A DNA stretch of 64,000 nt from Sulfitobacter sp. THAF37 (GCF_009363555.1 NZ_CP045372.1:124001-188000); one strand, 5' to 3'. Positions 53,092 through 62,736 are shown, numbered from the stretch's first letter. The notes: generated by a model not told the origin, from the letters alone. Numbers and translations: made by a program.

Positions 53092-53892
53092 TCAGCGCCC
53101 CCAAAGCACCGGAAACCAGTCTTCGCGCAGTTTCTGCCCCGGGATCATGTCATGGCCCGGAAACGGCGGCGAGGTCGGGCCGGGCCGTTCCACGTAGCGC
53201 GCATCGTCGCCCACCAGACGCAGCGAAAACGCGCGGCGGCGCTGGTCGGTCGAATTGCCCCGCGCGCCATGCAGGATGCCATAGTTGAAAGCCACCGCGT
53301 CACCCGGCGCCATCTCCCATTCACGGATGTCCATGCCTTCGGCATCGGGGTCCGGGACGGGCATGTAGGGGGCCGGGTCGAAGAACGCGTCGCCCTTGAC
53401 CCAGCGGGTCGGCAGCACCGGCTTTTCCCACAGGTGCGATCCCGCGACGCAGCGCAGGGACGCCTGCGTCACAGGATCGAGCGGGGACCAGAAACTGATC
53501 GTCTGCCGCCCTTCGACAAAGTAATATGGTCCGTCCTGATGCCAGGGCGTCGCCATCGACGTGCCCGGCTCCTTGACCAGCACATGGTCGTGGAACATCT
53601 GCGCCGTCCTGCTTTGCATCAGTTCCGCCGCCACCTGGGCCGCGTCGGAGCCGTGGATCACGTCCTCGAATTCAGGAATGCGCTGCCAGTTGCAGTAGTC
53701 GTCAAAGAACCGCCCGGTCTCGCCCGGTTTGTCGTTGTTCGAAGCATAGGGTCCGGGCGTGTCCATGTTGCGCTCGACCCCGGCGCGCAGGGTGTCCACA
53801 TGATCCGCAAACAACCCCTTGATCAGCACGACACCGTCGCGCTGATAGGTTTCGATCATGTCCTCAGTGAGCAGCGGATGGGTCATGGCCAC
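53092..53892 (-). CDS. Phytanoyl-CoA dioxygenase (PhyH) family protein
   Basis: A 266-residue Fe(II)/2-oxoglutarate-dependent oxygenase. The iron-binding H-x-D motif is TPWHQDGPYYF near residue 117, and the distal His is in ILHGARGNST near 207, followed by the 2-oxoglutarate-binding Arg region (RRRAFSLRLVGDD). PhyH-like enzymes hydroxylate small acids or solutes such as ectoine and phosphonates. Its substrate is unknown. It ends convergent to the unknown gene and follows irr by 16 bases on the same strand, so iron-linked control through Irr is possible. Confidence 0.85.
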   Translation of the reverse strand: MAMTHPLLTEDMIETYQRDGVVLIKGLFADHVDTLRAGVERNMDTPGPYASNNDKPGETGRFFDDYCNWQRIPEFEDVIHGSDAAQVAAELMQSRTAQMFHDHVLVKEPGTSMATPWHQDGPYYFVEGRQTISFWSPLDPVTQASLRCVAGSHLWEKPVLPTRWVKGDAFFDPAPYMPVPDPDAEGMDIREWEMAPGDAVAFNYGILHGARGNSTDQRRRAFSLRLVGDDARYVERPGPTSPPFPGHDMIPGQKLREDWFPVLWGR

Positions 53893-53908
53893 ATAACCCT
53901 GAGCGCAA

Positions 53909-54328
53909 TCACGCCTTGCGCCGCAGGCGGATCACCACGTCGACCGATGCGATCTCGGCCCCCTCGGGTGCATCCGGCAGGTTCGAGATGATCAACTGAT
54001 CCGACGGCGCATCGGTCAGCTTACCGTCGTCTTCCCAGTAAAAATGCGGATGGTCGTGGGTGTTGGTGTCAAAATAGCTTTTGGAGCCGTCAACAGTGAC
54101 TTCCTGCAACAGACCCGCGTCGCAGAAAGCGCGCAGGGTGTTGTAAACGGTGGCGAGCGAAACGGTATCGCCCTGCTGTTTCGCCGCTTCGAACAGGCTT
54201 TCGGCGGTGACATGGCGATGCTTGCCGTCGCCGACCAGCAGGCGCGCGAGAATGGCCCGCTGCCGTGTCGGTCGGACGCCGCCCTGCTCCAGCCATTTTT
54301 CTCCGTTGTCCTGATGCGCTTGCGCCAT
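53909..54328 (-). CDS. irr: Irr-type iron response regulator (Fur family)
   Basis: A 139-residue Fur-family regulator. The winged helix has GVRPTRQRAILARLLVGDG and VSLATVYNTLRAFCDAGLL. The dimerisation part has the Irr-type SKSYFDTNTHDHPHFYWEDD, with the HxH cluster that binds heme or metal. The N-terminal heme-regulatory Cys-Pro motif of Bradyrhizobium Irr is missing, as in most Rhodobacteraceae. The ATG at 54328 is used; one at 54367 is also possible. It is divergent from an unknown gene and fabA. Confidence 0.85.
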   Translation of the reverse strand: MAQAHQDNGEKWLEQGGVRPTRQRAILARLLVGDGKHRHVTAESLFEAAKQQGDTVSLATVYNTLRAFCDAGLLQEVTVDGSKSYFDTNTHDHPHFYWEDDGKLTDAPSDQLIISNLPDAPEGAEIASVDVVIRLRRKA

Positions 54329-54508
54329 TCCGGCCCCATTGTCTGTATCTTCTACTGTCCTAAGCATTTCGTGCTGTTTTTTCAATCGGTATTCCGAAAA
54401 GCGGCTGACCGCCGGAACGGGCCGCAGTGTTCCCGAAGATTCCTTGCCCGTGCTGGAATTCTGCCAGAATTGCGGCCCCAGATGCGTGAAACAGCACATG
54501 AGGCGCAG

Positions 54509-55342
54509 ATGACGAGACTGATGGGTATCTTCTTTTTGACGGGCGTGCTGCTGTGCATGGGCGCCGCGATGATGGCGATCGACATCTACATGACCGACGA
54601 CCGGAAGACGGCTGCGCGCGCCAGCATCAACGCCCAGCTCGACGAAGCCGCTGCCAGCTACGACGAGCGCGCCGAGAACGGCTGCCGCCGCAGGTGCGGT
54701 TTTCTGGCCACCATGGCCAAGGCCGTGACCGATCTGCGCGACGGCATCTTCGCCGGGCCGCCGTTCGATCCCGAAACGGTCTTCGCACAGCCGCCCGAGG
54801 GCTGGCGGATGGCGCCCTACGATCTTGCAACCGTGGAAGGCATCATGGGCCACAGGCTGAACCGCACGCCGCTCGTGTCCCCGACCTACAACCAGTTGCT
54901 GACCCGCTTCGACGACGTGGCCAAGGCCGCGCAGACCGGTGCCGTGCGGCTTTATGCCAAGGATGAGGCGCGGGTCGCCATCGCCCTGAAGATCACCGAC
55001 GCAGGGCTGCGCGGCAAAGACGCCCCCCGGACAGCCCCGCCGGAAGGGGTCATCGCACCGCTCACCGCCACGGACGGCCTGCCGTTTCGCCTGCACCCCC
55101 AGGTATCCGTCGACCTGCTGCGCGATACCCGGATTGCGGTGGGTTATCGGCACTATTCGATGGATCTGGACGGACAGGTCCGGATCGACGTGCTCGCCAC
55201 TGGCCCGACCGCCAAGGTCGAGGCTCTTCTGTCGTCCTTCGATCTGGAACCGATCATAGACGCCTTGCCGCGACCACCAGCAGGGTATCGTCCCGACGAC
55301 CGGGTCCTGTCGGTGGCGCGCACGCCGACGACCGGCGGATGA
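54509..55342 (+). CDS. Membrane-anchored protein of unknown function
   Basis: A 277-residue protein with one N-terminal hydrophobic segment (residues about 4-27) and then a probable periplasmic domain. An unusual [14 protein letters not shown] near residue 53 holds two cysteines four residues apart. No enzyme motif is seen. It lies between irr and fabA and reads towards fabA, 76 bases upstream of it. The start at 54509 has GAGG at a workable distance; ATG 54482 is an alternative. I do not recognise a family. Confidence 0.65.
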   Translation: MTRLMGIFFLTGVLLCMGAAMMAIDIYMTDDRKTAARASINAQLDEAAASYDERAENGCRRRCGFLATMAKAVTDLRDGIFAGPPFDPETVFAQPPEGWRMAPYDLATVEGIMGHRLNRTPLVSPTYNQLLTRFDDVAKAAQTGAVRLYAKDEARVAIALKITDAGLRGKDAPRTAPPEGVIAPLTATDGLPFRLHPQVSVDLLRDTRIAVGYRHYSMDLDGQVRIDVLATGPTAKVEALLSSFDLEPIIDALPRPPAGYRPDDRVLSVARTPTTGG

Positions 55343-55418
55343 GGACCAAGGTGCCCCTTGCAGCGGCGGCAACGGCGATGATAGACCCCCGCAAAGCCCA
55401 AGCAGGAGCATTCAGACA

Positions 55419-55928
55419 ATGGCCGACTACCCGACCAGCTTCGACAAGGACGATCTGCTGAAATGTGCGAGGGGCGAATTGTTCGGCCCCGGCAACGCGC
55501 AATTGCCCGCCCCGCCGATGCTGATGATGGACCGGATCACGGATGTCTCGGCCGATGGCGGCGCGCATGGCAAGGGCCACATCAACGCCGAATTCGACAT
55601 CACGCCCGACCTGTGGTTCTTCGAATGCCATTTCCCCGGCAACCCTATCATGCCCGGTTGCCTGGGCCTTGACGGTCTGTGGCAGCTGACCGGCTTCAAC
55701 CTCGGCTGGCGCGGCTGGCTGGGGCGCGGCTACGCATTGGGTGTGGGCGAGGTCAAGCTAAAGGGCATGGTCCGCCCCGACCGCAAGATGCTGACCTATA
55801 GAATCGACTTTACCAAGGCCGTGCAGACGCGGCGCCTGACCATGGGCGTGGCGGACGGCATCGTCGAGGCGGATGGCGAAGTCATCTACGAAGTCAAGGA
55901 CATGAAAGTGGCCCTGAGCGAAAGCTGA
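55419..55928 (+). CDS. fabA: 3-hydroxydecanoyl-ACP dehydratase/isomerase
   Basis: A 169-residue bifunctional enzyme that dehydrates 3-hydroxydecanoyl-ACP and isomerises the product, the branch point to unsaturated fatty acids. Catalytic His71 is in [14 protein letters not shown] and Asp85 in LGLDGLWQL, matching E. coli His70 and Asp84. A clear terminator follows. fabB is usually next, but here two minus-strand genes intervene. Confidence 0.95.
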   Translation: MADYPTSFDKDDLLKCARGELFGPGNAQLPAPPMLMMDRITDVSADGGAHGKGHINAEFDITPDLWFFECHFPGNPIMPGCLGLDGLWQLTGFNLGWRGWLGRGYALGVGEVKLKGMVRPDRKMLTYRIDFTKAVQTRRLTMGVADGIVEADGEVIYEVKDMKVALSES

Positions 55929-55953
55929 ACGCAGGCCACGGCAAGAAATGAAA

Positions 55954-55981
55954 CGCCCCGGACCTCATCCGGGGCGCTTTT
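55954..55981 (+). terminator. Rho-independent terminator of fabA, possibly bidirectional
   Basis: CGCCCCGGA and TCCGGGGCG form a perfect 9-bp stem with a five-base loop, then C and TTTT. The reverse strand has GTTTCATTT after the stem, so it may also stop the convergent SDR gene. Confidence 0.8.
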
Positions 55982-56005
55982 CCATTCCGCGGTCGCGGGT
56001 GTGAT

Positions 56006-56632
56006 CTAGGCCGCCTGAAACGGCGCGTCCGCCGCGGATTGCATGCTCAGCGACTGACCGTCGCAGGACCCCGTCACAGCTGCCCGTGCGAGGGTAAAGG
56101 CCACGTCGGCCCGGCTTGCCTTGGCCTGTGGATCAACCTCTCTGCCCAAGACAACATTGCCGGAGCGCGGGTCGTCCGTCAGCGCGACCGGACGCAGGAT
56201 GGCATGCGTCAGCGAAGAGGCCTGCAAGTGCTGATCCGCATCATGCTTGGCTTCAAGATAGTGCTTCAGGGGGTGGTCCGCAGGCGGCGCATCCGCCCCG
56301 ATGGAACTGAGCATGACAAACCGCTGCACGCCGTTCTTCTCGGCCAGGTCGACGAGGCGCTTCGCGCCCAGCCGGTCGACCTTGTCGGTCATGTCCGCGC
56401 CGGTGTCACCACCGGAACCGGCGGCAAACACCACCGTGTCGATTTCCGCGCAGACATCGTCGGGCAGGTCGGTCAGATCGCCGGACCGTGTCGTCGCGCC
56501 CTCGGGCAGGACCTGCGTGTCGGATGCGTCACGCACGAGGGCGATCGGATCGGCCCCGAGATCAATCAGGTCGCGGAAGAGAAGACGCCCGGTCTTGCCG
56601 GTGGCGCCAGCTACGAGAACCTTGTGTTTCAT
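56006..56632 (-). CDS. NAD(P)-binding SDR-like protein (NmrA/atypical SDR)
   Basis: A 208-residue atypical short-chain dehydrogenase. The nucleotide-binding motif GATGKTGRLL is at 9-18, typical of NmrA/YwnB-like proteins. VVFAAGSGGD and FVMLSSIGAD follow at the usual places, but the Tyr-x3-Lys catalytic pair is not clear (HYLEAKHDAD near 124 is the best match). It lies 64 bases after the aldehyde dehydrogenase gene on the same strand and convergent to fabA. It could be a reductase or a redox sensor. Confidence 0.8.
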   Translation of the reverse strand: MKHKVLVAGATGKTGRLLFRDLIDLGADPIALVRDASDTQVLPEGATTRSGDLTDLPDDVCAEIDTVVFAAGSGGDTGADMTDKVDRLGAKRLVDLAEKNGVQRFVMLSSIGADAPPADHPLKHYLEAKHDADQHLQASSLTHAILRPVALTDDPRSGNVVLGREVDPQAKASRADVAFTLARAAVTGSCDGQSLSMQSAADAPFQAA

Positions 56633-56696
56633 TTCGCTTCACCTTTTGAATTCAATTGGACTGTGGCGGGGCCGCGGCCCCGCCGTTCTTTGCGTT

Positions 56697-58076
56697 TCAG
56701 CCGGGCAGGAAGATCGACTTGATGTTCACGAACTCCTTCATGCCAAAGCCGCCGTGTTCGCGCCCGTAGCCTGAATCCTTGACGCCGCCAAAGGGCATGT
56801 TCGGATCCGCCGCGCCGAAGGAGTTGATGCGCACCATCCCCGTGTCGAAGTGGTCCCGTGCAAGGCGGATCGCACGGTCCTCGTCCTTGGAAAAGATGCC
56901 GCCGCCCAGCCCATAGCGGCTGTCATTGGCGATGCGCATGGCGTCCTCGTCATCCTTGGCACGGATGACGGAAGCGACGGGGCCGAAAATTTCGTCATCA
57001 TAGGCAGGCATGCCCGGCGTCACGTCGCCCAGGACAGTCGCGGGGTAATAGGCCCCTTCCCTGTCCGGCACGCCACCGCCGCACAGCACCTTGGCCCCCT
57101 TCTTGACGCTGTCTTCGACCTGGTCGCGCACGGTCTCGAACTGCTCCTGGCTCGACAGCGGACCCAGCTTGGTTTCCTTCTGCATGGGATCGCCGAGTTC
57201 GATGCTCTTCATCTGGGCGACAAAAGCGTCGGTAAAGGCGTCGTAGACCTTGTCGGCCACGACGAACCGCTTCGCGGACACGCAGGTCTCGCCGTTATTG
57301 TAGAGCCGCCCCATCACGCAGAACTTGACCGCAGTCTCGATGTCGGCGTCCTCCAGCACGATGAAGGCGTCGTTCGAGCCGAGCTCCAGCACCGTCTTCT
57401 TGAGCGCCTTCGACGCGACGGCGCCGATGTGCCGCCCTGCCGTATCGCTCCCGGTCATGGTGACACCGCGCACCAGTTCATGTTCGATCAGCTTGTCGCT
57501 GACGTCATGCCCGATCAGAACCACCTTGAAGAGATCGCGGGGCAACCCTGCCTCCTCGCAGATTTCCTGCAACCGCAGCGCGCTGCCGGTGCAGATCGAC
57601 GCATGTTTCAACAGGCAGCCATTGCCCGCGATCAGGTTGGCCGCCAGCACGCGCACGGGCTGATAGAGCGGGAAGTTCCACGGCTGGATCGAATAGATCA
57701 CGCCGACGGGCTGATAGCTGACGATGCCGCGTTTCTTGCCGCCCGCATGGGTACGTTCCTCGTCGGCCAGTTCAGTGGGTCCGTTCGCGGCCGCGTATTC
57801 GAACAGCGCCGCGCAGAGATCCACTTCGGTCAGCCCATCCTTGTAGAGCTTGCCGGTCTCGCGGGTCATCAGTTCGGCCAGCTCCTCCTTGTGCTCGCGC
57901 AGCTTGGCGGCAATATCGTTGAGATAAGGCGCGCGGTCTTCGACGGTCTTCTTGCGCCAGTCCAGAAACGCCGCGTGACAGGCTTTCAGGTGATCCTTGG
58001 CCTCGGCCTCGGACATCTTGGGGTAGGCCGCGATCTTCGTGTCTGTCGCGGGATTGATGGTGATGATCTGGTTCAT
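56697..58076 (-). CDS. NAD(P)-dependent aldehyde dehydrogenase (succinate-semialdehyde dehydrogenase type)
   Basis: A 459-residue enzyme oxidising an aldehyde to the acid. The active-site Glu is in VLELGSNDAF near residue 232 and the nucleophilic Cys in GETCVSAKRF near 266. The length and the SDTAGRHIGAVASKALKK segment suit succinate-semialdehyde dehydrogenases of the Sad/GabD type. The ATG at 58076 follows GAGGAGAG. It splits fabA from fabB and is transcribed against them, probably together with the SDR gene. Confidence 0.88.
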   Translation of the reverse strand: MNQIITINPATDTKIAAYPKMSEAEAKDHLKACHAAFLDWRKKTVEDRAPYLNDIAAKLREHKEELAELMTRETGKLYKDGLTEVDLCAALFEYAAANGPTELADEERTHAGGKKRGIVSYQPVGVIYSIQPWNFPLYQPVRVLAANLIAGNGCLLKHASICTGSALRLQEICEEAGLPRDLFKVVLIGHDVSDKLIEHELVRGVTMTGSDTAGRHIGAVASKALKKTVLELGSNDAFIVLEDADIETAVKFCVMGRLYNNGETCVSAKRFVVADKVYDAFTDAFVAQMKSIELGDPMQKETKLGPLSSQEQFETVRDQVEDSVKKGAKVLCGGGVPDREGAYYPATVLGDVTPGMPAYDDEIFGPVASVIRAKDDEDAMRIANDSRYGLGGGIFSKDEDRAIRLARDHFDTGMVRINSFGAADPNMPFGGVKDSGYGREHGGFGMKEFVNIKSIFLPG

Positions 58077-58242
58077 GGTGCTCTCCTCATTTGGGTGGAA
58101 ACGGGTGGCGCCGGACAATGGTTCCTGTTGGTTCCTGCCTTACCCTGCGCCACCGGCGCATCCGCCAATCCGGTTGCGTGTCCCGACGGTCATGTCCTAA
58201 ACAGGGCGAGGACCATCTGAGGACCAATAAAGGAGTGCGCCC

Positions 58243-59472
58243 ATGCGCCGCGTCGTCGTCACGGGATTGGGGATCGTATCCTCGATCGGAAACAATGCCG
58301 AAGAAGTGCTTGCCGCCCTCAAGGCCGGCACCTCGGGCATCACCGCGAGCGCGGAAATGGCCGAACACGGCTTTCGCAGCCGCATCGCCGGGACGCTCAA
58401 GATCGATGTCTCTGAACATATCGACAAACGCGCTCTGCGGTTCATGGGGCCGGGCGCGGCCTATGCGCATATCGCCATGGGTCAGGCGATTGCCGACGCG
58501 GGGCTGGAGGACACAACCATCAGCAATCCGCGCACGGGCCTGATCGCCGGTTCCGGCGGTCCTTCGACCTCTGCCATGCTGTCTGCCCACAATGTTGTCC
58601 GGGAAACCGGCGCGACGAAACGGATCGGCCCCTTCGCCGTGCCCAAATGCATGTCCTCGACCATCAGCGCGAACCTCAGCACCGCCTACAAGATCAAGGG
58701 CATCAATTATTCCATCACCTCGGCCTGCTCGACCTCGCTGCATTGCATCGGGTCGGCGGCGGAACAGATCATGATGGGCAAGCAGGACGTGATGTTCGCC
58801 GGCGGCGGCGAAGAGTTGGACTGGACCCTGTCCTGCCTCTTTGACGCGATGGGCGCGATGAGCAGCAAATACAACGACACCCCCGAGAAAGCCTCCCGCG
58901 CGTTCGATGCCAACCGCGACGGTTTCGTGATCACGGGCGGCGGCGGCATCGTCGTGCTCGAAGACCTGGAGCACGCCAAGGCGCGCGGCGCGAAGATCTA
59001 CGCCGAGGTGACGGGTTTCGCGGCCACATCTGACGGGCACGACATGGTCGCGCCGTCGGGCGAAGGCGGCCAGCGGGCGATGGAACTGGCACTGGCCACC
59101 CTGCCCGGGGACCGCAAGGTCGGCTATATCAACGCGCACGGCACCTCGACCCCGGTGGGCGACGTGGGCGAGATCGAAGCGGTGCGCCGGGTCTTCGGCC
59201 AGGGCAGCACCCCGCCGGTCAGCTCGACCAAGTCGATGACGGGCCACGGCCAGGGCGCTGCGGGCGCGATGGAGGCGATCTTCAGCCTCCTGATGCTTGA
59301 GCACGATTTCATCGCCCCCTCGATCAACGTGGAAACGCTGGACCCCGCCCTGGACCCCAGCGAAATCGCACTCGAACGGGTGGATAACGCGGGCCTGGAT
59401 TCGGTGATGACCAACTCCTTCGGGTTCGGCGGCACCAACGGGTCGATGATCTTGTCGAAATACCAGGGCTGA
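58243..59472 (+). CDS. fabB: 3-oxoacyl-ACP synthase I
   Basis: A 409-residue condensing enzyme that elongates unsaturated intermediates made by FabA. The nucleophile is Cys162 in [10 protein letters not shown]. The two His are in [12 protein letters not shown] near 297 and GHGQGAAG near 332. An AAAGGAG site precedes the ATG. fabI follows after 10 bases. Confidence 0.94.
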   Translation: MRRVVVTGLGIVSSIGNNAEEVLAALKAGTSGITASAEMAEHGFRSRIAGTLKIDVSEHIDKRALRFMGPGAAYAHIAMGQAIADAGLEDTTISNPRTGLIAGSGGPSTSAMLSAHNVVRETGATKRIGPFAVPKCMSSTISANLSTAYKIKGINYSITSACSTSLHCIGSAAEQIMMGKQDVMFAGGGEELDWTLSCLFDAMGAMSSKYNDTPEKASRAFDANRDGFVITGGGGIVVLEDLEHAKARGAKIYAEVTGFAATSDGHDMVAPSGEGGQRAMELALATLPGDRKVGYINAHGTSTPVGDVGEIEAVRRVFGQGSTPPVSSTKSMTGHGQGAAGAMEAIFSLLMLEHDFIAPSINVETLDPALDPSEIALERVDNAGLDSVMTNSFGFGGTNGSMILSKYQG

Positions 59473-59482
59473 GGGGCCGGAC

Positions 59483-60274
59483 ATGTCGAATACACTCAAG
59501 GGAAAACGCGGCCTGATCATGGGGGTCGCGAACGATCGCTCCATCGCATGGGGCATCGCCCGGGCAATGGCCGAAGCGGGGGCGGAGCTTGCCTTCACCT
59601 ACCAGGGCGAAGCTTTCGGCACCCGGCTGAAGCCGCTGGCCGAAAGCGTGGGCTCCGATTTCATGGTGGATGCGGATGTGACCGACGACGCCTCGCTCGA
59701 CGCGGCCTTCGACCAGCTGGCGGCGCGCTGGCCCACCATCGACTTCGTCGTGCACGCCATCGCCTATTCGGACAAATCCGAACTCAACGGACGGTTCCTG
59801 AACACCAGCCGCGCCAACTTCAAGCATTCGCTGGACATTTCCGCATACAGCTTCATCGACGTGGCGCGCCGGGCGCATCCGCTGATGGTGGACAACGGCG
59901 GTACCCTGCTGACCCTCACCTACCAGGGATCGAACAAGGTCGTGCCGAACTACAACGTCATGGGCGTGGCCAAGGCGGCGCTGGAATCGGCCACCCGCTA
60001 CCTCGCCAACGACCTCGGTCGCGAAGGCATCCGGGTGAACGCGATCTCTCCGGGTCCGATGAAGACACTGGCCGGGGCCGCCATCGGCGGCGCGCGGCGC
60101 ACCTACAAACACACCGACATGAACGCCCCGATGCGCGCCAATGCCACGCTGGAAGCGGTCGGCGGCACCGCCGTCTACCTCGCCTCGGACGCGGGCGCCT
60201 GCACCACGGGCGAGATCATCCACGTCGACGGCGGTTTTCACGTCCTGGGCATGCCGCAGGCCGAAAACCTCTGA
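59483..60274 (+). CDS. fabI: Enoyl-ACP reductase (NADH)
   Basis: A 263-residue SDR-type enzyme finishing each fatty-acid elongation cycle. Tyr147, Tyr157 and Lys164 line up with E. coli FabI Tyr146, Tyr156 and Lys163. The cofactor loop is GVANDRSIAWGIA at 14-26. The start is 10 bases after fabB, so the pair is an operon. Confidence 0.94.
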   Translation: MSNTLKGKRGLIMGVANDRSIAWGIARAMAEAGAELAFTYQGEAFGTRLKPLAESVGSDFMVDADVTDDASLDAAFDQLAARWPTIDFVVHAIAYSDKSELNGRFLNTSRANFKHSLDISAYSFIDVARRAHPLMVDNGGTLLTLTYQGSNKVVPNYNVMGVAKAALESATRYLANDLGREGIRVNAISPGPMKTLAGAAIGGARRTYKHTDMNAPMRANATLEAVGGTAVYLASDAGACTTGEIIHVDGGFHVLGMPQAENL

Positions 60275-60325
60275 AGGGTGCGCCCTCAGGGCCTGCGGAT
60301 CGGGCGCAGCGGGGCGCGCGGCCCT

Positions 60326-60350
60326 GCTTCTTTATGCCAAAAATACCTCA
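60326..60350 (+). repeat. Intergenic motif, copy 2 (GCTTCTTTATGCC...AAATACCTCA)
   Basis: This 25-base segment between fabI and the RNA methyltransferase gene shares 13 leading bases exactly with copy 1 at 42497-42522 and most of the rest. Both copies are outside genes. A four-base triloop hairpin GCCC-TCA-GGGC is found about 30 bases upstream. Confidence 0.55.
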
Positions 60351-60409
60351 ATCCGACGGGGCAGCCAGCGGCACGGCGGCCCTGACGCGCCCGGCATGCC
60401 ACCGCCGCC

Positions 60410-61525
60410 TCAGCGCAGCGGCCCCGTCTGCCACAGCCAGACCTTCATCCCGCCATGCGCCACCGGCGCGCTTTGCGCCTGCCACGGCAGGCCCGTCGCC
60501 TTGGCCAGCGGCGGCTCGCTGGTGACCAGCCCGACGCGCCAGCCGCTGAACCGCGCCAGCAGGGTCTGCCCCAGCGTGCCGTACAGCGGATAGAGCAGCT
60601 TCTTGTTGCCGATCCGCGCGCCGTAGGGCGGGTTGACGATCACCAGCCCCGGCGCGCCCTCTGGCGGGGTGATTTCGCCCGCGCCGTGGCAGGCGAAGGC
60701 GGTCCATGCGTCCACCCCCGCGCGCTGCGCGTTCGCCTGGCTCATGCGGACCGCCCCCGCGTCCCGGTCGGACCCCTGGAACCGGGCCTGCGGCGCCTGC
60801 ACCGGGGCCGCCGCGCGCATATCGGCCCAGTGCGCCGCGTCGAAGCTTGCCAGTTTCTCGAAGGCAAAGGCGCGGCTGCGGCCCGGGTTCAGGCCCGCCG
60901 CGATCTCGGCCGCCTCGATGACGAATGTGCCGGAGCCGCACATCGGGTCCAGCACCGGCCCGGTCCCGTCATACCCGCACTGCCGCAGGAACAGCGCCGC
61001 CAGGTTCTCGCGCAGGGGGGCCTTGCCCACCGCTTCCTTGTGGCCCCGCTTGTGCAGCGCCTCGCCACTGGAATCGAGGCTGATCGTCACCGCGTTGTCG
61101 TGGATGCGGACCTTGATCACCAGGTCGGCCTCTGCCGATACCGTGATCCCGTGGCTGTCCCGCAGCGCCGTTTCGATCCGCTGGGTAGCCGCCCCGGCGT
61201 GATATATCTTGGACGCCTTGCAGGTCACTTGCACCTTCACGGGGACGTCGGGGCGCAGGACCTCGCCCCAGGGAAACTTGCGCGCCCGTTTGTCGAGTTG
61301 CGCCAGATGAAAGGCCATGAACTGACCGATGCGCACCAGCACCCGTGTCGCGCCCCGCAGCTCCAGGTTCGCACGCCAGACCTCGGGCCAGCCACCGCGC
61401 ATGGTGACACCGCCGGGACCGGCCACGGGATCGGCAAATCCCCTCTCCGTCACCTCTTCCAACAGGATGGGTTCCAGCCCCGGAGGGCAGACAACAAAGA
61501 TTTCAAGGTCGCTGTCGCTGTGCAT
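60410..61525 (-). CDS. Class I SAM-dependent RNA methyltransferase with THUMP domain (RlmL-like)
   Basis: A 371-residue enzyme. The N-terminal 60-160 region is a THUMP RNA-binding domain. The methyltransferase part has LDPMCGSGTFVIEAAEIA (SAM site, near 198) and VIVNPPYGARIG (the NPPY motif typical of N2-guanine methylation). It matches the N-terminal methyltransferase half of E. coli RlmL, which modifies 23S rRNA. The ATG at 61525 gives the family N-terminus (MHSDSDLEIFVVCPPG); the frame extends further upstream without features. It is convergent with fabI. Confidence 0.85.
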   Translation of the reverse strand: MHSDSDLEIFVVCPPGLEPILLEEVTERGFADPVAGPGGVTMRGGWPEVWRANLELRGATRVLVRIGQFMAFHLAQLDKRARKFPWGEVLRPDVPVKVQVTCKASKIYHAGAATQRIETALRDSHGITVSAEADLVIKVRIHDNAVTISLDSSGEALHKRGHKEAVGKAPLRENLAALFLRQCGYDGTGPVLDPMCGSGTFVIEAAEIAAGLNPGRSRAFAFEKLASFDAAHWADMRAAAPVQAPQARFQGSDRDAGAVRMSQANAQRAGVDAWTAFACHGAGEITPPEGAPGLVIVNPPYGARIGNKKLLYPLYGTLGQTLLARFSGWRVGLVTSEPPLAKATGLPWQAQSAPVAHGGMKVWLWQTGPLR

Positions 61526-61666
61526 CCCCCTGCATAGGCCGTTGCCGCGACGGGCGCGAGGGGATATCGGGCTTTTCGGAATCGCGGCGCCGGAAAATAT
61601 GGGTTTTCCGCCCCGCCCCGGGAACAACGCCCTTCTTTTGCCGAATTCCGGCGCTACGGCGGGGCG

Positions 61667-62083
61667 ATGAATTTCGCCGAGACATACCGCCACGAAGTGC
61701 TGCAATCGCGCCGGGACCGGTCGCGTCGCGCGCTGTTCTGGTCCCGCATCCTCGGGATCGTGCTGATGCTGACCATCGGCGCCGTCCTGCGGGCAGAGCC
61801 TGACCTGCGCCGCGCACTGGCAACCGCGGGCAGCGATGCGATCCTTGCCATGACGGGGCGCGCGGCGGCGGCACCGGCCGCGCCGCTGAGCGTGCCTGCC
61901 GCGCCACCGCAGACGGCACAGGACCACGGGGTCCGGGTCGCCACCCGCCCGCGTGACCGGGTCAAGGTGAACCGACCCGCCAACGCGCAGCCCGTCGCCG
62001 ACGCGACCGGCCCCGCCATCGACCCGGCGGCCCTGGCGAACGAAATAGGGGCGCAGCTTCAGACCATGAAACCGCGCCCCTGA
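61667..62083 (+). CDS. Small membrane-anchored hypothetical protein
   Basis: A 138-residue protein with a basic N-terminus (LQSRRDRSRRALFW), one hydrophobic segment at about 26-42 and then an Ala/Pro-rich tail, probably periplasmic. It has no recognised domain. Codon use and the clean ATG fit a real gene, but there is no strong ribosome site. It is convergent with the FKBP isomerase gene. Confidence 0.55.
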   Translation: MNFAETYRHEVLQSRRDRSRRALFWSRILGIVLMLTIGAVLRAEPDLRRALATAGSDAILAMTGRAAAAPAAPLSVPAAPPQTAQDHGVRVATRPRDRVKVNRPANAQPVADATGPAIDPAALANEIGAQLQTMKPRP

Positions 62084-62118
62084 ATTTCGACCGGCGGTGC
62101 CGGTCCCGGCCAAAGACC

Positions 62119-62547
62119 TCAGCCGATGCTGACGACTTCGATGTCGAACTTCAGGTCCTTGCCCGCCAGCGGGTGGTTGGCGTCCAGCGTCACGGTGGAT
62201 TCGTCCACCTCGACCACGGTCACGGGCAGTGCCTGACCATCGGGGGTCTGCATCTGCAGCTGGGTGCCGATATCAAGCGGGATGTCCGCCGGGATGCCTT
62301 CGCGCGGGACGGCCTGGCGCATCTCGGGGTTCACCGCGCCGTAGGCTTCGTCGCTGGGAACCGTGACCGCCTTTTTCTCGCCCACGGACATGCCGGGCAA
62401 TGCGCCGTCGAGACCCGGGATGATCTGGCCGGAGCCGACTTCGAACTCCAGCGGATCGCGGCCTTCGGAGCTGTCGAATGTTGTACCGTCCTGCAGGGTG
62501 CCGGTGTAGTGAATAGCAACTTTATCGCCTGATTTGACCTCGGTCAT
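62119..62547 (-). CDS. FKBP-type peptidyl-prolyl cis-trans isomerase
   Basis: A 142-residue SlyD/FkpB-like isomerase. VAIHYTGTLQDGTTFDSSEG opens the FKBP domain, with GLDGALPGMSVGEKK and the IF-domain insert EAYGAVNPEMRQAVP following. The C-terminus ends DLKFDIEVVSIG without the His-rich tail of E. coli SlyD. The ATG at 62547 follows GGAGAACGTC. Other in-frame codons upstream are weaker. Confidence 0.9.
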   Translation of the reverse strand: MTEVKSGDKVAIHYTGTLQDGTTFDSSEGRDPLEFEVGSGQIIPGLDGALPGMSVGEKKAVTVPSDEAYGAVNPEMRQAVPREGIPADIPLDIGTQLQMQTPDGQALPVTVVEVDESTVTLDANHPLAGKDLKFDIEVVSIG

Positions 62548-62736
62548 GACGTTCTCCAATCTGTTCGGGAAGGGGATGAAGGCCGCGTGTCTGCGCGGGT
62601 GCTTCGGATTCGCTTAAGCCTTTCAAACCATGGCCCGAGTGTAAACCCCCTGCCCCGACGCCCCCGGCCACAGGCCATTTGGGGTCTTTCAAGGCCGCGC
62701 GCAGCATGACAATCTGCGCGCGAAAAGGAGGCACCC

